A stretch of DNA of 64,000 nucleotides from Candidatus Poribacteria bacterium. Its GTDB lineage: Bacteria; Poribacteria; WGA-4E; GCA-2687025. The position numbers and the translations under genes are program-made. The notes beneath the pieces were generated by a model, which made no database searches, was not told the DNA's origin, and saw nothing but the letters and a program-made list of their open reading frames with translations. This document shows, one piece after another, positions 37,619 to 46,911 of this stretch. The stretch's first letter is position 1. The number at the start of each line of letters is the position of its first letter. The stretch lies in the NCBI GenBank assembly GCA_018644665.1, contig JABGQA010000084.1, positions 1 through 64,000 of the forward strand. The letters are read 5' to 3'.

Positions 37619-37627
37619 TGCGATAAT
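37619..37627 (+). promoter_or_regulatory. Candidate extended -10 element upstream of the mandelate-racemase-family gene
   Basis: TGC followed by GATAAT, 25 bases before the ATG at 37653, in the gap between divergent genes. No good -35 hexamer at proper spacing, which extended -10 promoters can lack. Confidence 0.3.
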
Positions 37628-37652
37628 CGCCGGACACCTGCGAGAAGCACCC

Positions 37653-38837
37653 ATGAAGATCGACGACGTCAGCCTGTTTCGGGTCGAGGGCCAGTGGCGA
37701 GGTAGCGGCCATCCTCACGGTAGCCGCCAGTCGCAGGCCCTCGACGTCTACCCGGAGTTCAACGACACCGGGGGCGGGTCGGGTCGCGTTTCGGACGAGT
37801 TGCGAGCGATCTCGGCCATCTACCTGGAGATCCGCGCCGACGACGGCACGACAGGCGTCTTCGGCCCGATCCAACGCTCTCAGGCGTTCGTCATCCACGA
37901 GCATCTGCGTCGATTCCTCTTGGGCCGCGACCCCCTGGCCACCGAGGCGCTACAGGACCAGATGCTCCGCATGAACCGGCATGGGCGCTCAGGCCTCTTC
38001 ATGACCGGCGTGAGCCCTGTCGACTGTGCCCTGTGGGATCTCAAGGGTAAGGCGCTGGGCCTGCCCATCTTCCGCATTCTCGGTGGCCCTACGAGGGACG
38101 CCGCCCCGGCCTACGCCAGCATGCTCGGGTTCTCGACCGAACCCGCCGCCGCCGCGACCCGGGCCCTCGAGTACAAGGGCATGGGCTTCACGGCGCAGAA
38201 GTGGTTCTTCCGCAACGGCCCTGGCGACGGTTACGAAGGCCAGCGCAAGAACCTGGCGATGGCCGAGGCCGTGCGCGAGGCCGTTGGCGACGGCTACCCA
38301 CTGATGTTCGATGCGTTCATGGGGTGGACCGCCCAGTACGCTACGGAAATGGTCCGCCTACTTGAGCCCATCCGTCCCACGTGGATGGAGGAGCCCGTGC
38401 CGCCGGAGCGCGTCGGCGAACTCCGTAGAATCCGTCAGGCGGCGCGCGTGCCCATCGCGACCGGCGAGCACGTCTACACCCGTTGGCAGACGAAGGAACT
38501 GCTCGTCGGCGAGGCCGTCGATTTCCTGCAGAACGACCCAGACTGGACGGGTGGCATCACCGAACTCGTGAAAGTGTGCGCCCTAGCGTCGGCGTTCGAC
38601 GTACCCGTCGTGGCGCATGGACACTCCCTCCTGGCCGCGCTGCATGTCGCTGCGTCCCAGTCCCCGGTCACCGTCCCGTACGTCGAGTATTTGGTCCAGG
38701 GACAGGAGTCCAAGCAGCACTTCCACAAGCCCATCTACCGACCGTCAGACGGCATGGTTGCCCTGCCGGACTTGCCGGGCCTCGGCCTCGTCGTCGACGA
38801 CGACAAGATCGACCGACGCGAGGAGCTGTCCTTCTGA
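37653..38837 (+). CDS. Mandelate racemase/muconate lactonizing enzyme family protein
   Basis: 394 residues from the ATG at 37653. Enolase-superfamily barrel with metal ligands in PLMFDAFMGW (Asp), TWMEEPVPPE (Glu) and IATGEHVYTRW (Glu-His); FTAQKWFF supplies the candidate base lysine and VAHGHSLLA a late histidine. The combination is nearest to acid-sugar dehydratases rather than mandelate racemase itself. No signal peptide. The PhoD-like gene follows within six bases. Confidence 0.88.
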   Translation: MKIDDVSLFRVEGQWRGSGHPHGSRQSQALDVYPEFNDTGGGSGRVSDELRAISAIYLEIRADDGTTGVFGPIQRSQAFVIHEHLRRFLLGRDPLATEALQDQMLRMNRHGRSGLFMTGVSPVDCALWDLKGKALGLPIFRILGGPTRDAAPAYASMLGFSTEPAAAATRALEYKGMGFTAQKWFFRNGPGDGYEGQRKNLAMAEAVREAVGDGYPLMFDAFMGWTAQYATEMVRLLEPIRPTWMEEPVPPERVGELRRIRQAARVPIATGEHVYTRWQTKELLVGEAVDFLQNDPDWTGGITELVKVCALASAFDVPVVAHGHSLLAALHVAASQSPVTVPYVEYLVQGQESKQHFHKPIYRPSDGMVALPDLPGLGLVVDDDKIDRREELSF

Positions 38838-38842
38838 CGTCC

Positions 38843-40135
38843 TTGACCACTACGCGCGCCCTGGTCACTGCCATTGCGTTGCTGACGACGTTCACGGTGA
38901 CAGGCAAGGCGGCCGATGACGCCCTCATCACCCACGGCCCCTTCCTAGGACACGCAGGCGACAAGGAGGCCGTAGTGTGGGCGCGCTTTGCGCAACCCGG
39001 CATATACACCCTCTCACTCGCCAACGAAGCCACGGGCAAACCGGCCGGGGAGCCGCTATCAGCCCTTGCCGGGGAGGCGGCCGACTTCTGCGTGGTGTGG
39101 CGACCCACCGGGCTCGCGGCTGACACCGACTACGAATACACGATCTCTTCCGGCGATGTGGCTGTCGTCTCAGGCTTGCGTCTCCGCACGGCGCCGCGGG
39201 ACGACACCCCCGCGCCTGTGGTCCTCGGGTTCGGGTCCTGCGCGTCCGATAGCCGGTATCCTTCGCAGCCGATCTGGACGCGCATGATCGACGACGGCGT
39301 CGACGCGATCGTGCTGCTGGGGGACACGCCGTACATCGACTCGACCGAACTCGCCGTGCAGCGGAGCCGGTACCGCGACCTCTACGGCATCCGCGAACTG
39401 CGCGACGCCTTGGGCCGCGTCCCGTTCTACGGCACGTGGGACGACCACGACTTCGGGCGGAACGACACCGACGGCGTCCTGGAGGGCAAGGAACGCTCGC
39501 GCCAGGCGTTCATCGAATACCACGGGAACCCGTACTACGGGCGAAGGCATGAGGGCATCTATACGAGCTTCCGCCGCGGCCCCGTGGAGGTGTTCCTCCT
39601 CGATACCAGATGGTTCGCGGCAACGGAGCCGTCGCCAGTGGATCCCAACGTGACGACGCTGCTCGGCCGCGTGCAGTGGGAATGGCTCAAGGGTGCCCTG
39701 GCTGCCTCGTCGGCGCCCTTCAAGCTGATCGCCTGCGGCATGGTGTGGAACGGCGCGGTGCGACCCAACAAGCCCGACCACTGGATGAGCTACCCGCACG
39801 AACGAGAGGCGCTGTTCCGGTACGTCGGGCAGGCAGACATCACCGGCGTTGTGCTGATCGGCGGCGACATCCACCGCACGCGCGCCCTCCGCTACCCGAC
39901 GACCGCGACGGCGGGCTACGATCTAACGGAGCTCATCACGTCGCCGATGGCGAACAGCGTGATTGAGGCCGCGAACGCGCCGAGCCCCCATCTGCTTTTC
40001 GATGTAGGTGATGAGCAGACGTACATGCGCGTGACGGCAGACCGGACGACGCTCCGCGCGGAGTTCCGCTCCGTCGACGGATCCACGCACTACGTCGCGA
40101 CGTTACCCGCGGATCATCTGCGAGCGAGCCGCTGA
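38843..40135 (+). CDS. PhoD-like alkaline phosphatase family, exported
   Basis: 430 residues if read from a TTG at 38843, which opens a hydrophobic signal-like stretch (TTTRALVTAIALLTTFTVTG). No ATG fits and the ribosome site is weak, so the start is uncertain. An N-terminal Fn-like domain (VVWARFAQPGIYTLSL) precedes the metallophosphatase core: LGFGSCASD, IVLLGDTPYID, YGTWDDHDFGRND, LLDTRWF and GGDIHRTR. PhoD enzymes are secreted phosphodiesterases using Fe/Ca. Six bases separate it from the mandelate-racemase-family gene. Confidence 0.85.
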   Translation: MTTTRALVTAIALLTTFTVTGKAADDALITHGPFLGHAGDKEAVVWARFAQPGIYTLSLANEATGKPAGEPLSALAGEAADFCVVWRPTGLAADTDYEYTISSGDVAVVSGLRLRTAPRDDTPAPVVLGFGSCASDSRYPSQPIWTRMIDDGVDAIVLLGDTPYIDSTELAVQRSRYRDLYGIRELRDALGRVPFYGTWDDHDFGRNDTDGVLEGKERSRQAFIEYHGNPYYGRRHEGIYTSFRRGPVEVFLLDTRWFAATEPSPVDPNVTTLLGRVQWEWLKGALAASSAPFKLIACGMVWNGAVRPNKPDHWMSYPHEREALFRYVGQADITGVVLIGGDIHRTRALRYPTTATAGYDLTELITSPMANSVIEAANAPSPHLLFDVGDEQTYMRVTADRTTLRAEFRSVDGSTHYVATLPADHLRASR

Positions 40136-40181
40136 GGCGACGGCGCCGGTGGCACAAGGGTCGGAGGCCCCCTGGGGGATC

Positions 40182-40673
40182 ATGAAGACGCTGTTGATAC
40201 TGCGACACGCGAAGTCGAGTTGGGACGACTCGATGCTGCGCGACCACGACCGTCCGCTCAACAAGCGAGGCAAGCGCGACGCGCCCAGGATGGGGCGTCT
40301 CCTGACTGACGAGGGCCTCGTGCCGGACATCATCGTCACATCGACCGCGCGGCGCGCCGTCGACACTGCGGAACTCGTCGCGGAAGCGGCGCAGTACACC
40401 GGTGAAATCCTGCGCGACGAAAGCCTATATGGGGCTCCGGCGTCCGTGTACCTCGATGTCCTGCAGTCCATGGACGATGCGAACGCCACAGTGATGCTGG
40501 TAGGGCACAACCCCGCGATCGAGCATCTCGTGGGGACGTTCGGCAGCAGGCCGGAACGGATGCCCACGGCCGCGCTCGCTCGCGTGAGGCTGCAGACCGA
40601 GGACTGGGCCGCGGCCGACCCATCTCACGATGCGGAACTCGTCGACGTGTGGCGCCCGAAGGAGCTGCCCTGA
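40182..40673 (+). CDS. SixA-like histidine phosphatase
   Basis: 163 residues from the ATG at 40182, preceded by GGGGG. LLILRHAKSSWDD carries the catalytic RHG/RHA histidine of the branch-1 histidine phosphatases, TSTARRAVDTAELV the phosphate-binding arginine, and VMLVGHNPAIEHL the second catalytic histidine. SixA dephosphorylates phosphohistidine on signalling proteins in E. coli; this homologue's target is unknown. It follows the PhoD-like gene by 46 bases. Confidence 0.9.
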   Translation: MKTLLILRHAKSSWDDSMLRDHDRPLNKRGKRDAPRMGRLLTDEGLVPDIIVTSTARRAVDTAELVAEAAQYTGEILRDESLYGAPASVYLDVLQSMDDANATVMLVGHNPAIEHLVGTFGSRPERMPTAALARVRLQTEDWAAADPSHDAELVDVWRPKELP

Positions 40674-40740
40674 ACGCCTCCGAGCCGGCTCCCACCGCGC
40701 GTCGGCCCATGCGCCTCAATACCGCGATCAGTTCGCGCGC

Positions 40741-41658
40741 ATGACAACGAGACGGGACACGCGAGCGCTCCTCGCCATGTCTGCGGTCGTGGTGGTGTGG
40801 GGCTCTGCCTTCCCCGCGATCGGCGCGGCCGTCGCCGTCTATTCGCCGGGCCACCTTGTCCTGCTGCGCTTCCTCGTCGCATCGACCATACTCGCCGCGC
40901 ACGCTGTAGTCGTTCGGCAACGCCTGCCCGACCGTCGGGACGTCCCCATGCTGTTCGTCGCCGCGCTTGCCGGCGTTGTCGGGTACCAGACCGCCCTCTC
41001 GTACGGCCAACGCGTCGTGTCGGCGGGGGCTGCCAGCCTGCTCGTGAACACCTCGCCAATCTTCACGGTGTTGCTTGCTGCGGCATTCCTCGGCGAGCGG
41101 CTGACACGCCTGGGATGGCTCGGCGTCGCCGTGAGCTTCGCGGGCGCCACCGTCGTCTCGCTCGCGGAAGCAGGGGCCGTGAGACTCGAGCCTGCGGCGC
41201 TCCTGGTGGTCTTCTCCGCCGCCGCCGGGAGCGTGTACACGGTCCTGCAGAAGCCTTTCCTCACCAGGTACCGGCCCGTGGAGTACGTGTCCTACGTCGT
41301 CTGGTCGGGGACACTCATGCTCCTGGTGTTCATGCCAGGCCTTGCCGACGCCGTGCGGCACGCGCCCATGAGAGCCACCGGGGCGGCGGTGTACCTCGGC
41401 GTCAGCCCGTCCATCGCGGGATACGCGCTCTTCACCTACGGATTGTCGCGTTTGCCGGCTTCCCGCGTGGCGTCGTTCATGTACCTCATCCCCGCCTCGG
41501 CCCTGGCGATCGCGTGGCTGTGGCTAGGCGAAGTGCCGACCTGGCTCACCCTGGCAGGAGGTGTCGTCTCGCTGCTTGGCGTCGTCGTGGTCAACCGTTG
41601 GGGCATGCCGACGACTGACGCGCGTCTTGCCGAGCCGACACCAGGCAGGCCACAATAG
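40741..41658 (+). CDS. EamA/DMT-family transporter
   Basis: 305 residues from the ATG at 40741, with ten predicted helices in two EamA repeats: the first opens VVVVWGSAFPAIGAAVA and ends near LLAAAFLGERLTRLGWLGV; the second contains YVVWSGTLMLLVFMPGLA and ends SALAIAWLWLGEVPTW. The LGE motifs mark the ends of each repeat. Exporter of amino acids or other metabolites is the usual role; the substrate is unknown. The codons before this ATG are read in frame but have no membrane character. Confidence 0.88.
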   Translation: MTTRRDTRALLAMSAVVVVWGSAFPAIGAAVAVYSPGHLVLLRFLVASTILAAHAVVVRQRLPDRRDVPMLFVAALAGVVGYQTALSYGQRVVSAGAASLLVNTSPIFTVLLAAAFLGERLTRLGWLGVAVSFAGATVVSLAEAGAVRLEPAALLVVFSAAAGSVYTVLQKPFLTRYRPVEYVSYVVWSGTLMLLVFMPGLADAVRHAPMRATGAAVYLGVSPSIAGYALFTYGLSRLPASRVASFMYLIPASALAIAWLWLGEVPTWLTLAGGVVSLLGVVVVNRWGMPTTDARLAEPTPGRPQ

Positions 41659-41683
41659 TTCCTCCTCACTCCCAAGGGGTGCC

Positions 41684-42688
41684 ATGGCGACGATTCTCCT
41701 TCTCGCCCGCGCGTTTCGCGAGCATGGGCACGCGCAGGTCGAGGCGTTCGAGGCGGCTGGCCATACGGTTGTGCGCAGTCCCGCCGCCAATGCGATGGAC
41801 CCCGACGAGTTCCTCGCCTGCCTCGCGGCCGACGGCCTCGGCGAGCGGGTAGACGCCATCGTGGCGGGTGGCGAGAAGATGACTGCCGCCGTCTTCGACG
41901 CCATGCCACGTCTGCGCATCATTGCGCGCTGGGGCATCGGCTACGACATGGTCGACCTGGCGGAGGCCACGCGTCGGGGCGTGTACGTCACGAACACCCC
42001 CGGGCTGCTGTCCGAATCTGTGGCCGACCTGGCGTTTGGCATGATGATGGCGTTAGCACGGAGGCTCCTTGTCGCCGACCGACAGACGCGCTCAGGTGAT
42101 TGGAGCCACGTCTATGGGGTCCACGTCTGGCGGAAGACGCTGGGGATCGTCGGGTTCGGTGGGATCGGTCAAGCGTTGGCCAGGCGCGCTCGTGGCTTCG
42201 ACATGACGGTCGTGGCGTGTGATCCGAAGGCCGACACGGATGCCGCAGAGCGGCACGGAGTGCGGCTTACGGATTTAGACGAACTGCTCGCCTGCGCAGA
42301 CTTCGTCAGCCTGCACGCAGACCTGAATGACGCCACGAACAGGATGATGGACGACGCCGCCTTCGCGCGCATGAAGCGCGGTTCGTTCCTAGTCAACACG
42401 GCGCGCGGTGGATTGGTCGACGAGGCTGCTCTGCTGGATGCCCTCGAAGATGGGCAGCTAGCGGGAGCCGGCTTGGACACGCACGCAGTGGAGCCGCTCC
42501 CGGCGGATCACCCGATGCTTGGCCGGGACGACGTGCTTCTCACGCCCCACATCGGCTTCTCCGCGCTCGAGAGCGTGGCGGAGGTGAACGCGTCCGTTGC
42601 CGATGCCGTGCTGGACGCGCTCGAAGGCCGCAGGCCTCGGCACGTAGTGAACGCGGCGGTGCGCACTGACGGGCCGCGAGACGGCTAG
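41684..42688 (+). CDS. D-2-hydroxyacid dehydrogenase (phosphoglycerate dehydrogenase-like)
   Basis: 334 residues from the ATG at 41684, after AAGGGG. The NAD motif is LGIVGFGGIGQALARRARGF. The substrate arginine is in NTARGGLVDEAALLD, with the catalytic Glu in HAVEPLP and His in LLTPHIGFSALESV. The shorter length, with no ACT domain, fits a generic 2-hydroxyacid dehydrogenase acting on glycerate-type or other 2-keto acids rather than SerA. Confidence 0.88.
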   Translation: MATILLLARAFREHGHAQVEAFEAAGHTVVRSPAANAMDPDEFLACLAADGLGERVDAIVAGGEKMTAAVFDAMPRLRIIARWGIGYDMVDLAEATRRGVYVTNTPGLLSESVADLAFGMMMALARRLLVADRQTRSGDWSHVYGVHVWRKTLGIVGFGGIGQALARRARGFDMTVVACDPKADTDAAERHGVRLTDLDELLACADFVSLHADLNDATNRMMDDAAFARMKRGSFLVNTARGGLVDEAALLDALEDGQLAGAGLDTHAVEPLPADHPMLGRDDVLLTPHIGFSALESVAEVNASVADAVLDALEGRRPRHVVNAAVRTDGPRDG

Positions 42689-42838
42689 TCCTATGCTGTC
42701 TCGGGAGGCGTTCACGCGTGCGCTCGGGTGCCGGGCGCGTCACGCCGCGCGAAGCGGGGACGCCATCGACGGGCCACGCTCAGGACCCGGCGCTCTGGTG
42801 CGCGCACCTGAACCCACGTAGGAGCGACGACGGCGACA

Positions 42839-43828
42839 ATGGCCGAGCTGTGGCGAACATCGAAGTGGGTGAGACTGCACGACTGGGATTGGATCGCGGG
42901 GCCCCTCATCCCCGGTCAGGAAGAGTGGAGCAGCAAGAGGGCGACCCTCGTGCCGTCCAAGTTCTACTACCATGTGCTCCGCGTATCGGACGTCACACAA
43001 CTGCGGCTCGAGTCGTTCGACGGGCCGGTCCGTGTTCTGCCGCATGACGGTGTGTACGAGCACATCCTGCGGCTGTACACCACGCCGCGGCCGTTCGGCG
43101 CCATCCTCCACGACTTCCGCTCCAACGACTATCCGAGCGACGAATGGGCGACTCTTACCAACCGCATGCGCCTCCTACGCGACACGGGCATGCTTGTGCG
43201 TGACGGCGACGAGGAACCGCCCGACTGCCACGCAGTGTTCAAGGCGGCCCTGTTCCTGTTTGGCATATGGCAGCTGGAGGAGGAATTCGCTCCCGCCCTG
43301 GAGGCGGTGGCTGAGCTACAGCCGCGAGCGGTCGTCGAGATTGGCACCGGATGGGGAGGCAGCCTGTTCTCGTTGGCGCAGGTGGCCGACCCCACGGCCC
43401 ATCTGGTAAGCGTGGACATCCCGGGAGGCATCGGCGGCGGCGGGTACACGCGCGCCTACGCGCCACGGTTCCGCCAGTTCTGCTTCCCGGACCAGCAACT
43501 CACCTGCGTGCTCGACGACTCGACGCGTCCGGAAGTCGTCGCCCATGTGCGGGAGAGCCTGGCGGACCGGCCTGTGGATGTCCTCTTCCTCGACGGCGCG
43601 CATTCGTACGCCGGGGTCAGCGCCGACTTCGACAACTACGCCCCGATGGTGCGCCCGGGCGGCTGTGTCCTGTTCCACGACATCGCTCATCCCGAAGGCG
43701 AGGAGCCTAGCGAGCTGATGCAGGTTACTCGGTTCTGGGATGAAGTGAAGGCCGGCCACGACTACGAGGAGTTCGTCCGCGACGATCCCGACGGCTACCG
43801 TATCGGTGTCGGGCTCCTGCGCGTGTAG
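42839..43828 (+). CDS. Class I methyltransferase with N-terminal winged-helix-like region
   Basis: 329 residues. The C-terminal 190 residues form a SAM-binding fold of the CmcI/Methyltransf_24 kind: AVVEIGTGWGGSLFSLAQ, HLVSVDIPGG, DVLFLDGAHSYAGVSADF and GGCVLFHDIAHPE. The first ~130 residues (LRLYTTPRPFGAILHDF, then MRLLRDTGMLV) look like the small PqqD-type winged domain of peptide-modifying enzymes. The next gene is convergent. A 150-base gap before it shows nothing I can name. Substrate unknown. Confidence 0.8.
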   Translation: MAELWRTSKWVRLHDWDWIAGPLIPGQEEWSSKRATLVPSKFYYHVLRVSDVTQLRLESFDGPVRVLPHDGVYEHILRLYTTPRPFGAILHDFRSNDYPSDEWATLTNRMRLLRDTGMLVRDGDEEPPDCHAVFKAALFLFGIWQLEEEFAPALEAVAELQPRAVVEIGTGWGGSLFSLAQVADPTAHLVSVDIPGGIGGGGYTRAYAPRFRQFCFPDQQLTCVLDDSTRPEVVAHVRESLADRPVDVLFLDGAHSYAGVSADFDNYAPMVRPGGCVLFHDIAHPEGEEPSELMQVTRFWDEVKAGHDYEEFVRDDPDGYRIGVGLLRV

Positions 43829-43835
43829 ACCGCGT

Positions 43836-44660
43836 CTACGTGCCGGCCAACGCCTCATCGACGCGTCGTTCCCACAGCCCGTCTAGCTTCTCACCACACT
43901 CGCGTAGGCCGCCCGTGGCTTCCGGTCCGCGTATGATCGGCGTGCGCTGCTCGTGCTGCGTCCAGCTGTCACCGTCGGCGAATTCGGTGTGCAGGAAGTG
44001 CAACGCGACGCCTGCGCGGCCCTCGTCGGTGTTGTTCGCCTTAGTGCAATGCGGGGTGCCGTAGCAGAAGAACGCCACGCCTCCCGCCTTCAATTCGACG
44101 GGCACGCCACCCTCGTCGTCGGCGTCGAACCGAATGTGGTGATTGCTCATCGGGTCGCGATAGTGTTCGTAGTCGGTCGTGAAGCTCTGCGGCATCACGT
44201 GGATCGTCCCATTCTCCACGGTAGCGTCGTGGATCGCGATCCACATCGCCGTGCCCCGGAGCGGGTCGCCGATCTTGAAGTAGGCGTTGTCCTGATGCCA
44301 ACTGGTGCCGATCCCACGTCGTGCTGGCTTCCAGAACGCTTGGTCGAGATGTAGGCGGAAGCTGTCGCCAATGAGCGCTTCGATCGCGTCTGCGACCTTC
44401 GGCGCGAACGGCAAGGCCTGGCACAGCGGGCTCTTGTCGTTGAGTGGGATGACCTGCAGGTTCTGTCGTTCACCGCCGTCGTCGTTGACGGCGCCGTCCT
44501 CCTGCACCGCGACGTTGAGAGGGCGTTCGCTGCCCAGCTCGTCGTATATCCGCGTCAGCTCTACGCGCAACGCCTCCAGCTCGCGAGGCGTGAAGAACGG
44601 GTCCGCGAACGTGTAGCCTTCGGTACGGAATTGGCCCGCCTGGGCCGCCGACAGCGACAT
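43836..44660 (-). CDS. Phytanoyl-CoA dioxygenase family protein
   Basis: 274 residues, PhyH-type Fe(II)/2-oxoglutarate oxygenase. The iron site is His-x-Asp in TSWHQDNAYF plus a late His in YGTPHCTKANN; the 2-oxoglutarate arginine is in GRAGVALHFLH. Members hydroxylate a wide range of small molecules, and this family is strongly expanded in several uncultured bacterial phyla. Ends seven bases from the convergent methyltransferase gene; accA lies 92 bases upstream on the same strand. Substrate not predictable. Confidence 0.9.
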   Translation of the reverse strand: MSLSAAQAGQFRTEGYTFADPFFTPRELEALRVELTRIYDELGSERPLNVAVQEDGAVNDDGGERQNLQVIPLNDKSPLCQALPFAPKVADAIEALIGDSFRLHLDQAFWKPARRGIGTSWHQDNAYFKIGDPLRGTAMWIAIHDATVENGTIHVMPQSFTTDYEHYRDPMSNHHIRFDADDEGGVPVELKAGGVAFFCYGTPHCTKANNTDEGRAGVALHFLHTEFADGDSWTQHEQRTPIIRGPEATGGLRECGEKLDGLWERRVDEALAGT

Positions 44661-44752
44661 AGTCGCCCCTCCCTATCCTATTCGTGCGGCCACGACCTGC
44701 CAGCTGCCGTCGGCTTCCGGCATACAAGTCGGCGCCGCGAGCGCGCACGCGT

Positions 44753-45748
44753 TCAACGCGAAGCTGGTGGCGAAGCCGTTGGGGCCTCTCCCTGCTCGTA
44801 CACGCCGATCCGCCGATACCGGGCGTATCGCTGCTCGACTACCTGCTCCGGCCCGAACGCCGTCAGCTCGCCCAGGTGTCGACGGATCGTCCGTCGGACC
44901 CGGCGGAACGTCTCCGGCGGATCGCGATGGGCGCCCCCCGCGGGTTCTTGGACGATCTCATCGATGACGTCGTGTTGCAGGAGGTCCTTGGCCGTCAGCT
45001 TGAGCCCCTCGGCCGCCTCCGGGGCGTGCTCGCCCGAGTCCTTCCACAATATGCCGCTGCACGCTTCGGGAGGCGCGACGCAGTAGACCGAGTACTCTAG
45101 CATGAGCGCCACGTTGCCCATGGCCACGCCGAGAGCCCCTCCGCTCCCGCCCTCGCCGACGACGACGGCGATCAGCGGCACAGGTAGCGCGGCCATTTCG
45201 TGAAGGTTCTCCGCGATCGCTGTGGCCTGACCGCGGGTCTCCGCGTTCACTCCCGGGTGTGCGGCCGGCGTGTCGACAAAACTGATGATCGGACGGTCGA
45301 ACTTCGCCGCGAGCCGCATGAGCCGCCGGGCCTTCCGATACCCCTGCGGGTGCATCATGCCGAAGTTCGTGAGGATGTTCTCCTTGGTGTTCCGCCCCTT
45401 CTGCTGGGCGAGGTACACAACCGGCTGACCCTCGAACCATCCAACGCCGCCATGCAGCGCCGGGTCGTCACCGTCGACGCCATCGGTGTGCATCTCGACC
45501 CGATCCTCGATCAGCGCCTGAACGTAGTCCGAACCACGCGGCCGTTGCGCGTGTCGCGCTAGCCACACCTTCTGCCAGGCGGTGAGGCCCTGGTACACGT
45601 CGTCCCGCGCTCGCTCGTACGCCCGTTCGAGGAGGCGAACGTCGGCGTCTAGTGATATGTCGGCATCGGCGAGCGTGGCGCGCAGTTCGGCCAGCTTCGC
45701 CTCGACGGCGAAGAGCCCGTCCTCGAAGTGGATGTCTGTCGGATCCAC
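44753..45748 (-). CDS. accA: Acetyl-CoA carboxylase carboxyltransferase, alpha subunit
   Basis: 331 residues. Conserved blocks include YLAQQKGRNTKENILTNFGM, PIISFVDTPAAHPGVNAE, AVVVGEGGSGGALGVAMGN and SVYCVAPPEACSGILWKD, the crotonase-fold half that binds carboxybiotin. With AccD it transfers CO2 to acetyl-CoA to make malonyl-CoA, the substrate of FabD. accD is not in this window. Six bases separate it from dprA, so they are probably co-transcribed. Confidence 0.95.
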   Translation of the reverse strand: MDPTDIHFEDGLFAVEAKLAELRATLADADISLDADVRLLERAYERARDDVYQGLTAWQKVWLARHAQRPRGSDYVQALIEDRVEMHTDGVDGDDPALHGGVGWFEGQPVVYLAQQKGRNTKENILTNFGMMHPQGYRKARRLMRLAAKFDRPIISFVDTPAAHPGVNAETRGQATAIAENLHEMAALPVPLIAVVVGEGGSGGALGVAMGNVALMLEYSVYCVAPPEACSGILWKDSGEHAPEAAEGLKLTAKDLLQHDVIDEIVQEPAGGAHRDPPETFRRVRRTIRRHLGELTAFGPEQVVEQRYARYRRIGVYEQGEAPTASPPASR

Positions 45749-45754
45749 GGGCGC

Positions 45755-46843
45755 CTATCCCTTCCGCGCGAAGCGTTTGCCGGGGTACTGCCGAACGACG
45801 GACTTCATCTCGAGCAGAAGTAGCACGCCCCCGACGGCGCCGGCTCCCAGGCCGGTGAGTTGTACGAGCGCGTCGATGTGCGTCGGCTCCGCGGACAGTG
45901 CTTCCCACACGGCGGATTCGTTCTCGGTCATGCCCGTGGGCGCGCGTTGCGGGGCGTCCGCGGCCGGGACATCGGTGTCCGCCTGCGTCCTCCGGGGCAG
46001 AGGCCGGCCGGATGGTGCGGGCGCATCGGGCAGCGCGAGCACGGCGTCGACGAGTTCGTCCGCTGTCGACACAGGCATCGCGCCGTCATCGATGAGCAGG
46101 TTCGACCCGGCAGCTTCATCGCAGTCGTCCCAAGGCACGGCGAACACTTCGCGACCCTCTTCGAGGGCCCGATGCGCCGTGATGAGCGCCCCGCTCCGCT
46201 TCGGCGCTTGCACCACGAGCGTGGCGCGGCACATCCCGCTAATGATGCGGTTTCTGGACGGGAAGTTGCGCGCGGTTGGCGCCGCGTCCATACGGCGTTC
46301 TGATATCACCGCGCCGGACGTCGTCACACGCTCCGCGAGGTCGGTGTTACGAACCGGGTACACAGTTGCGAGGCCGTTAGCCAGTACCGCGACCGTCCGG
46401 CCGCCCTCGTCGAGCGCGCCCAGATGCGCTTGTGTGTCCACTCCCTCGGCGAGGCCGCTGACGACCGTCAGGCCGCGCGCGGCCACCCCGGCGGCCAACT
46501 CACGCGCTCTACGCAACGAGGCGGCGTCCGCCCAGCGCGAGCCGACGATCGCGACGCACGGTTCGCCCTCGACCAACGCCCCCTTGACGTAGAGAAGGGG
46601 CGGGGGATCGTAGATCTCCCGAAGGAGAGACGGGTAGGTCGCGTCGGCCGCGCGCACGAAGGACAGACCCGGCGTGTGCAGCAACTCTTCCGCCGGGCCG
46701 AGCCCACGCTCACGGGCCTGCATTACCGCGACGACGAGCCGCGACGACAGGCCTGCGCGTCGCAGCTGAGCCTCGGGAGCGGCCAGGCACGCGGCCGCGC
46801 TGTCGAACTGCTCCAGCAGCTTCCCCAGCGTCGTCGCGCCCAC
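45755..46843 (-). CDS. dprA: DNA processing protein DprA
   Basis: 362 residues from the GTG at 46843. The Rossmann-like core has AIVGSRWADAASLRRARELA, VVSGLAEGVDTQAH and FPSRNRIISGMCRATLVVQ; a C-terminal winged helix follows (ESAVWEALSAEPTHIDALV). DprA loads RecA on incoming single-stranded DNA during transformation. Homology appears to extend about 20 codons upstream (ITLSLARGVG, the family LALSLVPGIG helix), but no ATG, GTG or TTG is in frame before a stop; an ATA at 46915 or a sequence error is possible. Confidence 0.93.
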   Translation of the reverse strand: MGATTLGKLLEQFDSAAACLAAPEAQLRRAGLSSRLVVAVMQARERGLGPAEELLHTPGLSFVRAADATYPSLLREIYDPPPLLYVKGALVEGEPCVAIVGSRWADAASLRRARELAAGVAARGLTVVSGLAEGVDTQAHLGALDEGGRTVAVLANGLATVYPVRNTDLAERVTTSGAVISERRMDAAPTARNFPSRNRIISGMCRATLVVQAPKRSGALITAHRALEEGREVFAVPWDDCDEAAGSNLLIDDGAMPVSTADELVDAVLALPDAPAPSGRPLPRRTQADTDVPAADAPQRAPTGMTENESAVWEALSAEPTHIDALVQLTGLGAGAVGGVLLLLEMKSVVRQYPGKRFARKG

Positions 46844-46911
46844 GCCGCGCGCGAGGCTCAGCGTGATGAGCGCGCGCGTCTCCTCGTCCGGGATACCCGC
46901 GCCTACGACCG

